Shown here one piece after another: positions 12,501 through 27,500 of a stretch of 64,000 nt of DNA. The notes under the pieces were generated by a model, which saw nothing but the letters and a program-made list of their open reading frames with translations, searched no databases and was not told the origin of the DNA. Origin of the DNA: Axinella damicornis. Lineage: Eukaryota > Porifera > Demospongiae > Axinellida > Axinellidae. Within the stretch, counting starts at the first letter, position 1; the number at the start of each line of letters is the position of its first letter. The position numbers and the translations under genes were made by a program. The DNA is taken from positions 15,266,242 through 15,330,241 of the forward strand of contig OZ007506.1 of NCBI GenBank assembly GCA_963931865.1, in the 5' to 3' direction.

Positions 12501-15500
12501 GTAAGACTGGCTATGCGAGACTATCCAGAGCTGCTGACAGCATTGGGACATACATTTGGCATAATATTTCTCAGGCTCAATATTTGATAGTTTTCTTACA
12601 AGATCAGTTGTATCTACACGTAGCTTCGCTCGCTTCACTTGCTCAGCTACTGCCCCCTCGTTCCCCTACGTGAGCAGTTCAACACTCATGCTGAGGCAGA
12701 TGTGTTTTTTTGTCTCTCTATGTTGGATCTAGACTGACAAGGTTACTTGCTAAAACTATCATAGACAGTGATGCTACAGGTAGCTATAACTCCTAGCTAT
12801 AACCCGTAGCTATAATCAGTAGCTATAACCCGTCCTGGGCTTAGTGTATGGCTATGCAACAGTGAGGAGTCCCCATGCACCTTATCTCACTTGGACCCAC
12901 GGGATCCCCACATTTTTTCCCTACATTAGCTGATTATCCAAACGCAAGTACCCATCAATAGGCTACTAACCATCTCAACCTTCAATAAGTTTCACCCGTA
13001 CAAGAGTTCACTGTACCTGGCATCTTCTTAATCAATTCACGGAAAGGGGTCGTTTTTCCCCAGCGCTGACGCATCAGTGTCGGCCACTGTGGAGACTCGA
13101 GCAAGTCTGTGACCACACGCCTGTGACACAAGATCAGTTGGGATTTTGCACAGAGGCCGGTTTTGCAGGTTTCTACATGTAAATTAGTTCTAATTGTGGC
13201 TTACTGATTTCCTTCTTCAATGGCAGCCTTAAGATCCTGTGGCTCCACTTTGGCACCTCTTTTCACAAGCAGTTTCACCACATCATGATGGCCCTCATGA
13301 CTGGCACTCCGCAAAGGAGTAGGGCCTGTGTTGTCTCTACAACAAAGAGCATTATTATGTATGTCAATTGTCAACACTGCATGGATAGTATCTCTAAAGT
13401 TATTCTGTGCATATTGTTATTATGTTCTGAATATGTATTCAGAATGTTCATGTGTTAAGTTAACCCTTTACCAACAGATGACAGATATACCCATTATGAG
13501 ATTCAGCTTCATGATGTTATATCCAATGCCCTTTGGAGATAGGTTCTGAGTCAGCAGAACGGGCAGGACAGGGGAAGGTGGGTGGGTGCACCCAAAGGGT
13601 GCCAACAGCATGGCCGTGTCTTGGCTTTGTCGTTAATAACCCTTGGTTGGAGCTGAATGGACCATTTCTCATGTTTTAAGTGTAAGTGGGCCAAGGAAAA
13701 CAGCCATCTCGCCTTGTAAAGCCTGGAATTGCAGTGTTCAAAGCTGATGGGTTTCTGCTAGAGTGAGTTACCATCGCCCAAATGTACGTAGGGTGACTGT
13801 GTGCAGTGCTGTGGGAAGTTTGGAGAATGAAAACCCCTTGCCTAGGGTACGTTTAAGTAAATTACAAGCTAAGTGAGTGATCTATACAGTTGGTAAGGAG
13901 TTTTAAAATATCCTTTTCTGGATGGTCTCTACAAGGCTACAGTTCATACTTTGCCTTGAGAGCTTCCTCTGGTGAGAGAACCCGATGCTTGACACAATTA
14001 TGGTGACGCTGAATTAGCTCCTCCACAATCCTGCGTGTATACACAACATCATGTGAAATAGTTACAGGAGGGTTGCGAAGAATAGTACATTATGCTGCTG
14101 CTGCTGAAGACAAAATACATGGTATCACTCAACTTCAGAGACAAATATAACGGTCGGTCAACTGACAAAATCCGAATGAAAAAGGCACATGACCGACCAC
14201 GCGGTATCGCAGTCTGACAAAATAGCCGGTTGAAAGTGTCCTGCTGCTTGGGCATCAGAGCCTCCATTGTTTCCAAGTGCTAGCATAAGCTGTGTCATGG
14301 TACAGCACCACAAACAAGGCTACATATCAAGTCGCCGTTCGAGAAGTGGCCGCTCAAGTCACAGTTCGAGAAGTGGCCGCGTGCGAAACTTCGATCGGCA
14401 AGACCAGATGTTGACATTGCTAAAGTGCAACAAAGACAAACAGGACCAAGGCCTCGTGGCTCTTCTGTGATTTCAACACGCAGGGAGTACAAAAGTAAGC
14501 TTATCTCCATGAACTCTATTCACAGGTACCTCCGCATACCAGCAACGTGCGCATGGAGTGACGATGTCTCACGTACCTCTGTGCTGTGCAAACAAGCAGC
14601 TGGTCGTGAGCTACGCTTGCACGCTTGCGCAGCAAGTACATGTATAGTTACCATAAGCCAGTTAATCACAGAATTCACTACAACGCACTATAGCAAGCAC
14701 TTCAAGTGAATGGTGGGCGATAAATGGAAAATTGATATCAGACCATGTCCGATCACGTCCGGATGTGGTCTGACACATTGTCTGATCACTTTCCAGAAGT
14801 TATATTTGTCTCCACAACTTAGTCACAAACTGGCACTTAGAACGTCAGTGAACTCTTAGCGTAGAATACCAGTGGCAGTCAACAATCTTCTTCCTCACAT
14901 GCGTACTATGGCACCCCCAAACTACATAAATCTTGTGGGTCAAAGTTCACTTGGCTTATATTTATTTTTGTTTTTCTGGGCACAAAAATGTGCTCAGAAG
15001 GCAAAGAACTGAACACCAGTGTTAGTGAACCAAGCAAACAAACTCTCGAAAGAAACGAATTGCTTTGCATGAATTTCATAAACCTTAGGAGTCATCAGTT
15101 GCGCATACATACATCAAATTTCATCACAGGTGCTACTAGCACATGCACACAATGCTACCACACATTGCAACTGAACTGTCAGGTATTTCCGCTGAACAAA
15201 AATCTTACACAGGAAAAACTGTCTGTAGGTACAGGACTGGGCGGCCACCGTGTCAACACCATCTGCCCACTTGTTCGAGTCTGCGTACAGACAACTTGAA
15301 CATTCGTATTTGGCCTTCTCAGCAATTCTCTGGTGTAGAGGTGTGCCCATAGGTGTGGTCTATGCAGGAAATGATGTAATATTCCAAAACTGAAGTAGTC
15401 TCACTATGGACTTGAATGGGTGAGCCGATGGTGCGATCATGGAGCAACTTTGACGATAATGGTGCCATTCTTGCCTCGTATTTACAGTTAGTTTTTCCTG

Positions 15501-18500
15501 TGTTACATATGATGGGTAAGACAACAGGCATGCCTCAGTATACGTGCATGCTACATGCCATAAGCAAGAACAACATAATTCCTACCATTGATGTCCCTGT
15601 GAGGCTGCCAAGTGGATGGGGGTGTTGCCAGCTTTATCCCTGGCATCGATTTTGCACTCTCTGTGACGACAAGAAAATTAGAGTAAGGTATTTTAACTAT
15701 ATGAACAAGTACTGTAACAAGATGCAGGGATAGCAAACTGCCACCGGGCTCGTTTAGTCCATGTCATCCTTGCCCTTAAGCTTGGATAATAATTATACCT
15801 CTTTTTGTGCATTATGGAATTTTAGTGCAATGGGACTAATGGCTAATGGTGGGATAATGCACAAGCCTAAGTGAGTGTGTTATTTGTCCATAGCGTTACT
15901 ATACTGCCCGCCCCCGTGTTGCACAATATACTATTGTTAACAGCCGTTGGTCTTTACAATAATGCATGCTAAAGTGTGCATCACGTTATTCAAAGTACAG
16001 TCATGTAATCGATCCTGAGGTGTTTGATAAATCAAACAAGGCATAATTATTACACACTGAGTGAGGTAAGCTCCTACAACCGTAAGCTCCTACAGGCAAG
16101 CTCCTACAGGCCTGCTGCAGCACTGACTGTACGTATTCCCATGTGTGCAACGGTTGTGATCTTTTGCATTGTGTGTCCTTGCATGCATATAGAGTGCACC
16201 AGGTCTATGACAATTCTCATAATTATAGTTGCAAGTGATGGTGTATGACTCACTTGTTTAGCAGTAGTCTCACTAGCTCCCGGTTTTCTTTCTCACTGGT
16301 ACAAGCCCAGTGCAGGGCTGTTCCATTGTCATGGGCTCTTGCCCTGGGATCTACAATATGAAGATGATAATCAACAAAAATTCACAAGAGGCTGCTTAAA
16401 TTTACAGTAAATTTTATTACATGGGTGCTCAAAATACACTAGCTACTAATGCAGAGGTGAAAACAAATGGGCACCATCAGAAATTGTACCTATGATTCAT
16501 GTCTGATCCACAGGCAAGGATTTATGACTCAAAACAGGTAGCACCACACAAAGTGAAGCAGACTTGACCTCCCCAAGTATTTTTGTAGTGACTTACTTGC
16601 ACCATTGTCAATCAGCAGTTTGGCAATGTCCTGCTGTCCATAGTATGCAGCCCAGTGCAGAGCTGTTCCCTCTTCACGGATGTATCGTGCAGTCAAAGAC
16701 CAGGCATGCCCTCCCCTGGAACGGTTCACATTGTGGCGCTCTCTCTTGAGCCATTTGTCAACATAATCTCTGTCCCCTCTCTTGATAGCCTGTACACACA
16801 GCAGGGGGGAAAAGGATGTTGTATAATGCATTGCAGCCCACTGTGTAGTGAACTTATTTGGTGGGAGAAATTTTCACAAATTGCTTGATATATGCATATC
16901 ACAGAAATCTAGTTCATCACACCTAAAAATTTCCTTGGCAAGGGGAACGTAACTTTGTGTTGTGAGCACTAGAAGAAGACTAGCACACAAGATGCATTGT
17001 ACATTATAACATGCATGGGCATGAGGGGGTGGTGCCGGATACATGCTATACCGTAGTTGCAGTTAATTTCGCGGTGGGGAAATTTTCGCGGTATTCGCGG
17101 ATGAAGTAAGACCGCGAATATTAAACCCGCGAAATATATTTCCACAGCTAGCGCTAGGCATAACAGTTACTGTCCTTCGTGTTCCTGGGCTCACGCTCAC
17201 ACAGTAGCTCTTCCCCGGCAGTTGCTTCGCTGTAGACGTGGTAGCCACGCATACACAATTCATCAGCACGATCGCACGTGTCAATAGTAAGTTATTACGA
17301 GCGGATTTTTTTTCTTCGCGGAAGTAATCAGCGAAAATTTCCCACCGTGAAATATTTGTGTGTCACGTTTAGTGGCTAGACCGCGAAATTTTTGGCACGC
17401 GAAATAATCGGCAACTACGGTAGTCAGTTTGCTACTTGTTCCTGAGCAGAAACAGTACCCTACAAAATATGTGAAGTAACTTTATCAGGCTTTCACAAAG
17501 ATTTCCAACCATGAAAATTACCTGCTTATGGCATCACTTTAGCTTGGAAAATGAACATTGCTTCACAGCGGGACAATAATTAGAATACTTTATCTACCGT
17601 ATTTCCACGATCAAATGCCGCACTCGATTAGTGGCCGCCCTCGAATAACAGCCGCGTGACTATTTCGTCGTGAACGTGAAGAGAGGAGAACTGATTGTTG
17701 GTCATATTCCCCGATAGCTGTCTAAGTGTTTGGCATTTTCTAAGGTCGAGGCACAGGGGGGGGGGCTAAGTGTTTGGCATTTTCTAAGGTCGAGGCACAG
17801 GGGGGGGGGGGGGGGCGACGACGTGTGACCAGCGAAATCTTTCGTGACAGTAATGGCTTTGGCGTTTCCTACCGTTTTGTCGGGATGATTATGACAGTAC
17901 CAAACGGCCCCAGGGCTGAAACTTCTTCTTTGTGCATACACAGTGCTCCAATCCGTTTCCTCGCTTCCTTGTTTATGCTGGGTTTAATTAACGCTGCCTT
18001 TGATTAGTGGCCACCCTCGAATAGTGGCCGCAGTAAGTTGCGTGATGCAATAAATAGTACCCACAACGTTTGATCGTGGAAATACGGTAGTCTTGGTTGC
18101 ACATCAGATACAGAAGTTTCCATACGTACCTCAACAATGTCTCTATCCAGGAGAGGATTGCCTTCTCTTGGGAGCTGGCGATCACGGTCCAGCACCTCAA
18201 TCACACCCTTGGAACCGGCCACAACAAAGGCAAAGTCCAGTGGGGTGTAGCCAGCAGAGGACCTTGAATAGTCACAGAAAAACAAAGAAGAATTACAGCA
18301 TAAATGGCCATAATGGCTCACTACATACCGTAGATCAGGAGATTTTCGTTGTTAAAATATTTTCGTAGTTGCCTTCAATCACAAAAATTTAACTCACGAT
18401 TTACAACGGATATTAATTAACAGCAACGAATAATTATTACAGTCAGTCACGTGTAGAGTGTAGACTAGTCACCTGCACGGTGCTCATGGTCCTTCTGCGA

Positions 18501-21500
18501 TTCTTCAAGCCCGAAGATGGACTCCTTGATCCCAAAAGATCTCTATCACTTTCCGTTCCTTCGCGAGGTATTGCCTCTGCAAATGGGGAGGTGCTCAAAT
18601 TGACAAGTGAAGTTGGGAAGAAGCGCGGCCTGTACAGGAGATGCAGCCCAGAAGAACACTTTGAAATCGGTCGGTACGCCAATGACCATGGCATAGCAGC
18701 AGCTCGTTCATACGTCTCCATTCTTGACATATTGATCGTTAAACATTTTTCGTTGATGAGCTACACTAAGAAAATTTAAAGCCACAAAAAATTTTAACAC
18801 GAAAATTTCCCGATTTATGGTACCTGGTACATATATGCTTTGTGAATGACCTCAACACAAATGATGTTACAATGTTAAAGCTTAGCACTCCCAAGTGCTA
18901 TCAACAGGCCTAACCCAAGGCTGGATTGCACAGCTACTACTGCTGCGCGGGAAGCAAGGATATACTAATCGTGTTGCATAAAGACGTCACACTTGAGAGT
19001 AATGGTCAGCAGGGAGCAAGGTTAATAATCGTATTGCATGAAGACATCACTTTTGCAGAGTGCAACCATTTATTTCCCGTGGGCACATTATTAAACACAT
19101 TGCACATGCATGTGCAGTGCAAAGGTAAGGACTATGACGGCACTTGCAGAGAGGAAACAGCATATTGGAAGGCAACGTGTGTAGAGAGAGGTAGTGGGGG
19201 TTCATCGACAGTGGGTAGGCCAAATGCACACTAGCACACAACGTACACATCTTTAAACTGACGCACGCATGTGGAACCATTTCCGTCGCGGTGCCGGATT
19301 ACAGATCTGGAAGATCAGTAAGTGAAGCTGCACCGTTTTTTTAAAAACTTAGGTACGTACAAAAGCCAGCTGCCTTCGGAAGAATCCTTCCGCATCTTCA
19401 GAAGAAACATTCTGGAAGAAGCCTTCCAATTTTTGGAAGAAGCATTCCGGTTTGCAGCAAGCTGTACTGCAAATGCACGTCGGAAAAGCATTCCAAATCT
19501 CGGCATAAACTTTTAGAGACCCTCAAGCTTAAGTAATGCAACTTGATTCCCACAACTCCCTAGCTGTGAGACTTAACACCGTTAATTTCTAACTCATAGC
19601 TCATAACCACCTGCATGCAATTTACAGGTTGTGAAATTGAGTATTGTGTATGCTACGAAACGGCACCACACACACTTTGCATTGGGATCAGCCTTGGCTT
19701 TCTTCAGCATTTCAGCCACCTTCTGGTGCCCCCTCCAGCAAGCGTAGTGGAGAGCAGTACATCCCCTGCTGTTGGTGGCATTCACTTTGCGCTCTGCATT
19801 TTCTGCATCAGCAATTCTGCATGAACAAGTTGCAATGGGGACTCGGTGAATAATATTATGTTAAAGTGATGCATATTAACTGCATCACTGTCACTATTGC
19901 ATAATTCCATACACCATACACGTTATTAAATACAGTTTAGACGATGAGTCAATGAAACTATGTACACGGGATTGAGAAGGCCAAGGGTCCAAGGCTGTAG
20001 AGTTCTGAGCACTGGCACTACTAAGGGCTAAGGGCATAAGGCCTTCTAAATCCCATAGCCCATTTCAATGAGACATCTAGATGGTAGCAACAGTGCACTA
20101 GTGAATAGTATAGCAACAGAACAACGTACGTACAGGAGTCAGAAACACCACAGCAAATAGTAGGGAAACAAAGTAGGGATGATAACATTAGTTAGTTCAG
20201 TATACAACCCCACCCTACATAATTATGTATCTGTCGCAGTGATGTAATACATTGCATAATGAAACAAGATATGTATAGAGGGGGGATTGGATACTGACCT
20301 GATTATGCTGTCAACCTTATCTTGTTTCCCACCTCACGTGCACCATTCTGCTATCCCTAGACCTAGTTTATGTCATTTCTTTAAGCAGCAGACACATAGC
20401 CTCATTCCCAGGGCCCCGCATGCAGGCCTGAGAACGAGGCTAGCAGACACATGCTTGCATGGATTGAAGTTTGCCATCTATTATAGAGCAGCAGAAGTCT
20501 ACATGACTGTCTTCACACTTCAATTCAGGACCTCAAATTGGCTAGTGTTCTGACCCATGCAGCTACGTAACTAAGGCATACTTTAACACAAAGGTGGATT
20601 GTGATGACTTACTTGTCAAGCACCAATTTCACCATTTCATCATTTTCCTCCTCACTTTTGCACGCCCAATGCAGGGCAGTTTCACCTGCCTTGTCCATCA
20701 CATGAGGACCTGCAGAATTCATCACCAAACTAGACCGTATACTGGTACAACAAATTCACTTAGCAATTAATTTGATCAACACCTTAGAGCATGCAGGTGA
20801 ATGAATACATAGAAAGAGGGGGAAATTTTCGCTGTTAAAATACTTTTGTACGTAGTTGCCCTCAACCACAAAATTTAACACATGAAATTTTACAATGGAT
20901 ATTAACAGCAACAAATAATTATTGCGGTCAGCCATGTGTAAGACTAGTGCTGCGTTCACGAAACTTCTGCAGTTCTTCAAGCCCGCAGATGGACTCCCCA
21001 ATCCCAAAAGATCTCGGTTGCTCTCAGTTCTTTTGCGAGGTGCTCGAATCGACAAGCGGAGTTGGGAAGAAGCGCAGGCCGTACAGGAGATCTAGACACA
21101 GCCCAGAAGAATGCTTTGAGATCGGACGGTACGCCAGTGACCATGGCATAGCAGCAACTTGTTGGTATGTCTCCATTCTTGGCACATTGATCTTCAAAAA
21201 ATTTCATTGATGAGCTATACTACGAAAATTTAGCGCCACAAAAAATTTACGTACGAAATATTTTTAACACGAAAATTTTCCGATCTACGGTAATTGCCAA
21301 TTCACGGTCCGGATCCTCTGCAGACTTCAATTAAAACCACATATTATCGTCTCTGTTTACATGTTCAAACATGCTATGATTGTGTGTAAGCCTGCTGTAA
21401 ACATACTTGCTTCCTTTTCAAAAAGCAGGTTGGCAATATCAATCTTCCCGTAGAAGGCTGCCCAATGTAGAGCTGTTCCACAGCTAACTTCCAAGGAACC

Positions 21501-24500
21501 ACTTTCAACTTTTCCACCTCTGCAGCGATTGACCTGTGGCTTCTTCGTCTGTATCCAGTCCCGCACAGTATTTTCACGCCCATTTTTGATGGCCTATGAT
21601 AGTTCACATGAGAATAAAATGTGTTGCATGTCTGCATAATTATCATGATTATTCATCTGCAATATATTAGCTGGGCTAAAATTTGACACAAAACTAAACA
21701 GGGGTAGAGATAGCTACCAAAGAGTGAGGGTATTTACTGCCTACACAAGGGGGGGGGGGGGGGGGGGGGGGGGAGCCACATCTACCCCTCCCTTGCTTGT
21801 AATAAACATAGTTCAGTATGGCACAAGATTAATAATCCAAAAGTGCAATTGACAACTAGTCTACTGTTCATTACTATATCTTACATCGCATATGCGGCTA
21901 GGCAGTTTTGGGTCATCATCCCTGGGCAACAAACCGTCTTTGTCCATCAATTCAATCATTTTCTGCTCGCCTGACCTGTATGCTGAGTCCACTGGAGTTT
22001 CACCATACTCATTACTATAATAGTGCGAAATAAAACAAAATTGTGATAACATTCTGTAGATAGCACATACATGCTGAAAAGCATTGTCATTCAAAGGATG
22101 ATTCCAAAGCCTAATTTCAACTATGGTAAAATCAATGCAACTACATAGTACCATACCATGCAGTTACGTCTGCTTTGGCCTCAAGCAGTTGTTCAGCAAT
22201 ATTCCGGTACCCTCGCAAACAAGCATAGTGCAGTGCAGTGTATCCATCATCATCAGCAAAGTTGACATCAACTTCCCTGGATACAAAATCACATGTACAG
22301 CATTGATGATTCCAAAATCATAGACTCGGTAGAGTTAATAGGTAGGTATAGAGCAGACACAATACAAAAAATCCTCTCAATATCGCAATGTATTCATCTT
22401 CGAGGGTTTTCCTGACCAAGAAGACTCCCAGTGTCGTTGTTCTTGTTCTTCAGACGGGCTAGTCTGCCTGACTCCATCACAATGGTTTTCACAATGGTTT
22501 TCACACAAAACAGCAGCACTTTTGCATGACCCCATCATTTTTTTTCACAACTTTGTGCAGAGTGAAATTTATCATCAAGTATGCTGCTACAAAACGAGGT
22601 AAACAAGTATAAAATGTACAAGTAGCTGAGCTCGCTTCGCTCGCTCAGCTACTTCCCCCTTGTTCTCCCATCGTGCGTAATCCAGCGCCGGACAGCTCTC
22701 TGAAGAGCTGCTTCTCCCCGATTGCGTCCGCTTCAGCTGCTGCTCGCCGCTTGCGTCCGCTTCAGCTGCTGCTCCCGGGCCCGATTGCGGCATCCGCTTC
22801 CACTGCTGCTCCCCGTTTGCCTCCGCCTCCAGCTGCTGCTCCCGATCGCGTCCACTTCGACTGCTACTCCCCGATCGTGTCTGCTTCAACTGCTGCTCCC
22901 CGATTGCGTCCGCTTCAACTGCTGCTCGCCTGATTGCTCGACTGCTGCTCCCCGATTGCATACTGGATTCCAGCCCATGCTGCGGCCCAATGTTCTCGAA
23001 CATTCTGTGCGGAGTTCGAGGTTCAGTAAATAAATTAAAGTACGAAGGTCGTGCGTCACTATAGTCTAGTCCCGCCCCACGAACATCCCACTTCCGTCAC
23101 TCACAGACACACACACACACAGACAGACACACGTTAAAATCTTAATGTATTGATGGAGACATAAGGATAGCAGAACAGCAATAAGGAAAGAAACAAGGTA
23201 GGGGTTAAGGCATAAAATAGTTCAGTACATGACCCCCTACATATCTTTCTGGAAAGATATGTAAGATGGGGTTGCATATGGAACTGTTTTATGCCATCAC
23301 CCCTACCTTGTTTCTTTACTTTTTGCTGTTCTGCTATCCATACATCTCCATACATTATATTTTGTAGATCAATATCTTCTGTGCACACCTGCAGCTAAAT
23401 ATTCCCAGCAGTGAAATCAACAAGCTTACATAATAATTTCTACCATTAACGCTACTCGTCAACATGCATGCTCATCTAGAACACTTCACATTCCTTGGAG
23501 GTATTAAGCCAGTAGGCATCAGCACTTAAGAGTGTGTGTGCTTTTGTTCATAACAGAAGCCACATGTGCCCCCCCCCCCCCCCCCCCCCCCCATGTCAGT
23601 ATTATTGATGAAGAAATGTCTGTATTAACTCACTTTCCCTCAACTCCAAGTATGAGTTTCACGACTTCCTCATTCTCCTTCTGACTCTGACAGGCCCAGT
23701 GTAGGACACCCTCCTTTGCTTGGTTGAGAACACGAGGATCTACGTAAGACATATGGACACTTGTGATAGTTATTTGAACAAGGTTAATTGATATAATAAT
23801 TACACAGTCATAATTATGGCAGGGGAATAATTATGGTGAGGAAGTGCACACATATGTAGGCATTCTCCTCAGCTGATGAGTGCAATACCTTGCCATGTTG
23901 TCCTCCCATACATTGCAGGTAACAATAAATTATCATTCACTATAATTATTACACATAAAAGCCGACCACACAATCGAAAGCAAAGCATGGTAAGTGGCAA
24001 GAAGCTATGTACTACATTTTAACAATCAGCACTGCCCAGTCAGTCATGCTGACGGGCAATACAGAGGAAATAATACTTACATGCTCCACGTACGTATAGC
24101 AAAATACAGTTACAAAATGAATAATACTAATACTAAGTGCATAAAAAAATTAAAAAAAGTGCATAATAAAATTAATACTACGTGCATAACGAAATACTAC
24201 GTAATACTAAGTGCACAATAGAATCTATTATCACCTGTAACTACTACAGTACATGTCATACAGCGCTCGTCATTGTGACATACGTACTAGCGCTGTTCAT
24301 GGCCGGTATGCACACACAGCCCCTGTGTTGCAATCTTAGGATCCTGGATGCTAATTGACTGCACTTCCATCTAAAAGCATCAGTATATTCCCTGACTGAG
24401 AAAGTGGCAGCTCATTCACTTTGGGGTGTGGCTTATCACTCAAATCACTTTTTTCAATCCTATACCAATACACTGTAATATTGACTAAAGCTGCAAATGT

Positions 24501-27500
24501 GTATAATTATTGTAGCACCCATGCAGCATCAGATCACAATTTCAAGGACTGTCAGAGATGTATGTATCACCACACTGACTCAGAGTGAGCGACAAACGTT
24601 TTGAAGAGCAGCAGGTTATTTATATGTAAGTTTCCAGGAGCCAAGATATTCCGGAGCTTAATTTAGGCTTTCCAGAGTTTCAATTTAGGCACTCCAGAGC
24701 TTCTCCAGGGCTTACTTAGATCTTCTGAGCTTCATTTCAAATGGGATATGGCAAAATAGTTTCTGCAATGGGAGTAGTCTCTTTAAGTGATAAGAACAGT
24801 CACTGTAACTGTACCCTATAACTACAAAGTAAAAGGTTTTTAAGTTTCATGTACACTACAGTTAATAATACCACACCTGCTCCTTTCTCAATGAGCAATT
24901 TTGCAATCTCGAAGCTCCCGTAGTACGCTGCCCAGTGCAGAGCTGTTCCATCCTGCACCACAAAACCACCTCCACTTGCAAAGCCGCCTCTGCAATGATT
25001 CACCTCTTCACTCTCTCGCTCTAACCACTTTCGAAAGTCATCTTCCTTGACAGTCTTGATTGCCTGAAATGGTGTGTGTGGTTAAAGGCATAGAAGGGGA
25101 GTAATATGGGGGGGAAAGGGTGCACTATTTTTCCCAACCCCCATTTTTGCTTGCATACTGTAAGAAGAATGTGAAGTCAGTCTGAATACAAGAGAATAAT
25201 ACCCAATTAACCGATAAATTGCTTAGCCTGTGGATGCATTAAACCCACCATATTTCCCGTTCTCTCAGCTTTTCAACCCCCAAACTCCACACACATGACC
25301 ATGCAGCAATCCTCTACACATTTGTGACTTTAACCACACTCACCCATCAAGGGGCATTCAATAGTCACAGCTCTCTGCCGACCATCGCTCGTGTAGACCG
25401 AGAAAAACACTTTACTGCCAGAAATGGAGGCCCTACTAGGTGAGAGGACTGTTTTCTCAGCCCATTTGTGCAAAGGAGAGAAATGGCCCACCCAGATCCA
25501 ACCAAGAGCTTTTCAAGGCCAAGCCCAGAAGTGGCCATGCTACCGAGGCTGAGTGCTGAAACCCACCAACCTCCCCCAGTCCCGCCCTCTCTGTTGGCGC
25601 AGAGCCGAAGTCCCAAGGACATTGCCGGAAGTCTGACATCAGTCTCATGCCGTCTCTAGCATTTAAAGTGTTAACACACACACACACACTTACTTCAATG
25701 ATGTGTTCCCCAAGGTCAGGGTCACTGTCTCTTGGTAGCAGGCGGTCTTTGTCAAGCAAATCAAACATTTCGTCATCAGAGTCTTCATCCAGCATGTCCA
25801 GTGGAGTTGAGTTATCATCATTCCTATGATCACAGAACAATTCAAGAACAGATGCAGCTACATCTATGAACAAATGCCCAGAAGTCCCCTAACACACACA
25901 CAACCATTACATCACATTTGTCACCTAACTGGAACTCACAAATGTATATGGCTGGGAAACAGCACCTGGTGTAATATTTTATAGTCATGTCATGCTCAGG
26001 AGGAGGTTTCTGATTTACAGTCTAGAGCCCGAGGTACAGTTTTACAGCCCGACTGGCATCCGATTGTAGAGAGTGAGACCTTATCAACATTCAACGACAC
26101 CCCTCAGTGCAAGAGGCAGCTATGACAATGAACATCTGACGTTCAGTAGTAGAGTTTTGGAGCTTCCAGATGCTACAGAAAGCTTGACGAGAGTTGCTTC
26201 AGAGAAGCAACAGGGAGCAGCAACCTGATCATAGCTGTATCGGAATCTTATACCTTATAACTCCACCGAAAGAGAGAGAAAGGAATGCATTTTATGTTGC
26301 TACTCAAGTCCAACAGTCCAAGAAGATAAGATCAGCAGAGATGGTGGTGAAGATGGGAGACACGGTGGGCTATTTCTTGGTTCACAAATTTTGAAATGGG
26401 TGGCATTGGTCCAGTGTGCATGGTATTAATTTTAGTGATGACAGGAGTTCTCTTTCACTTGAAAACTTAGCTGCAACGTGACCAGATGTGTTATTTATAG
26501 TACACGGGAAAGATTCCAGTTTCACCACAGGTACACTCAATTTTCCTCCTCCATCGCCATGACGATGCACTCTTGATGTTAATTATTGTGAATCAATCAT
26601 GAGATGGGTAATTAATTACTGAGCGCATAGTCTCCTTCTAGCCAGAGTGAATTCATATCGTGGTCAGGAAACTGATGTAGAGCAAATTTAATCAGATTCA
26701 TTCACCAGACCATCAAGTATAGCATCTCAAAAACATCCCATTTCCTTTGTTATGACAGTTGCATGCAGTACATAACTAATTGTACCATAGTGGATGGCAT
26801 TTGAAAGGCACCGCCACAGTAGACAAATCCCATGTACACAAATATCATGTACACGAAGCGGTACCTTTGAAGCCAGGGTACATCCATGTACCCTAGGGTA
26901 CATGGGGGCTCCATGGCAACTGTGGTTTTCTTGTGAAAACATCATTGACACTAACTAATTGACACTATGGTACAAGTCAGCTGTACCATGGCTTCGCTAG
27001 GGTGTATGAGATTTGTACCCTTCCTGCAGTTTTATGCATTCCCCTGGGCTGCACCCTCGGGAATACATAAAACTGCACTCAGGGTACAAATCCCATACAC
27101 CCTAGCAAGCGATGGTACAACTATTACTTAACACATGTGGAAGCATATGTGTAGTAAAACTAGACGAATGCAGAACATTGTGGGGCGAGCCTGAGCGAGT
27201 ACAGTTGTCGAATGTGCATGGAGCAGTTCATATTAGCATGTGTCAGATGCATGTGCATGAGTGTGAGTGCATGTCATCTGAATGTGACGGAGAGCATAGC
27301 ATGACTTAGAAGTTATGACACTAAAAGTACACCCATGCACTTCACAGCAACTGCGAATCAGGTTAGCCAAAGCAGTCTGGTAGGTAGGTCCAGGAGAACT
27401 CTCTGTCTTTGTTGTCGCCACCGGAGGGCAACTTTCTCATTCTCTGCTGATGCCAGATCTGTGTCTTGACTGCATGTCACAGTGAGTTAAGTGTTACCGA

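Noticed and set aside
18326..21292. Coding potential in the shared interiors of the two MITE copies
   Set aside because: Frames differ between the copies and are not kept; the elements are too short to code a transposase.
22587..23003. A 138-codon Gln/Ala/Glu-rich frame
   Set aside because: It is translated minisatellite within a repeat element; frames of similar kind occur on both strands and at 9393-9899.
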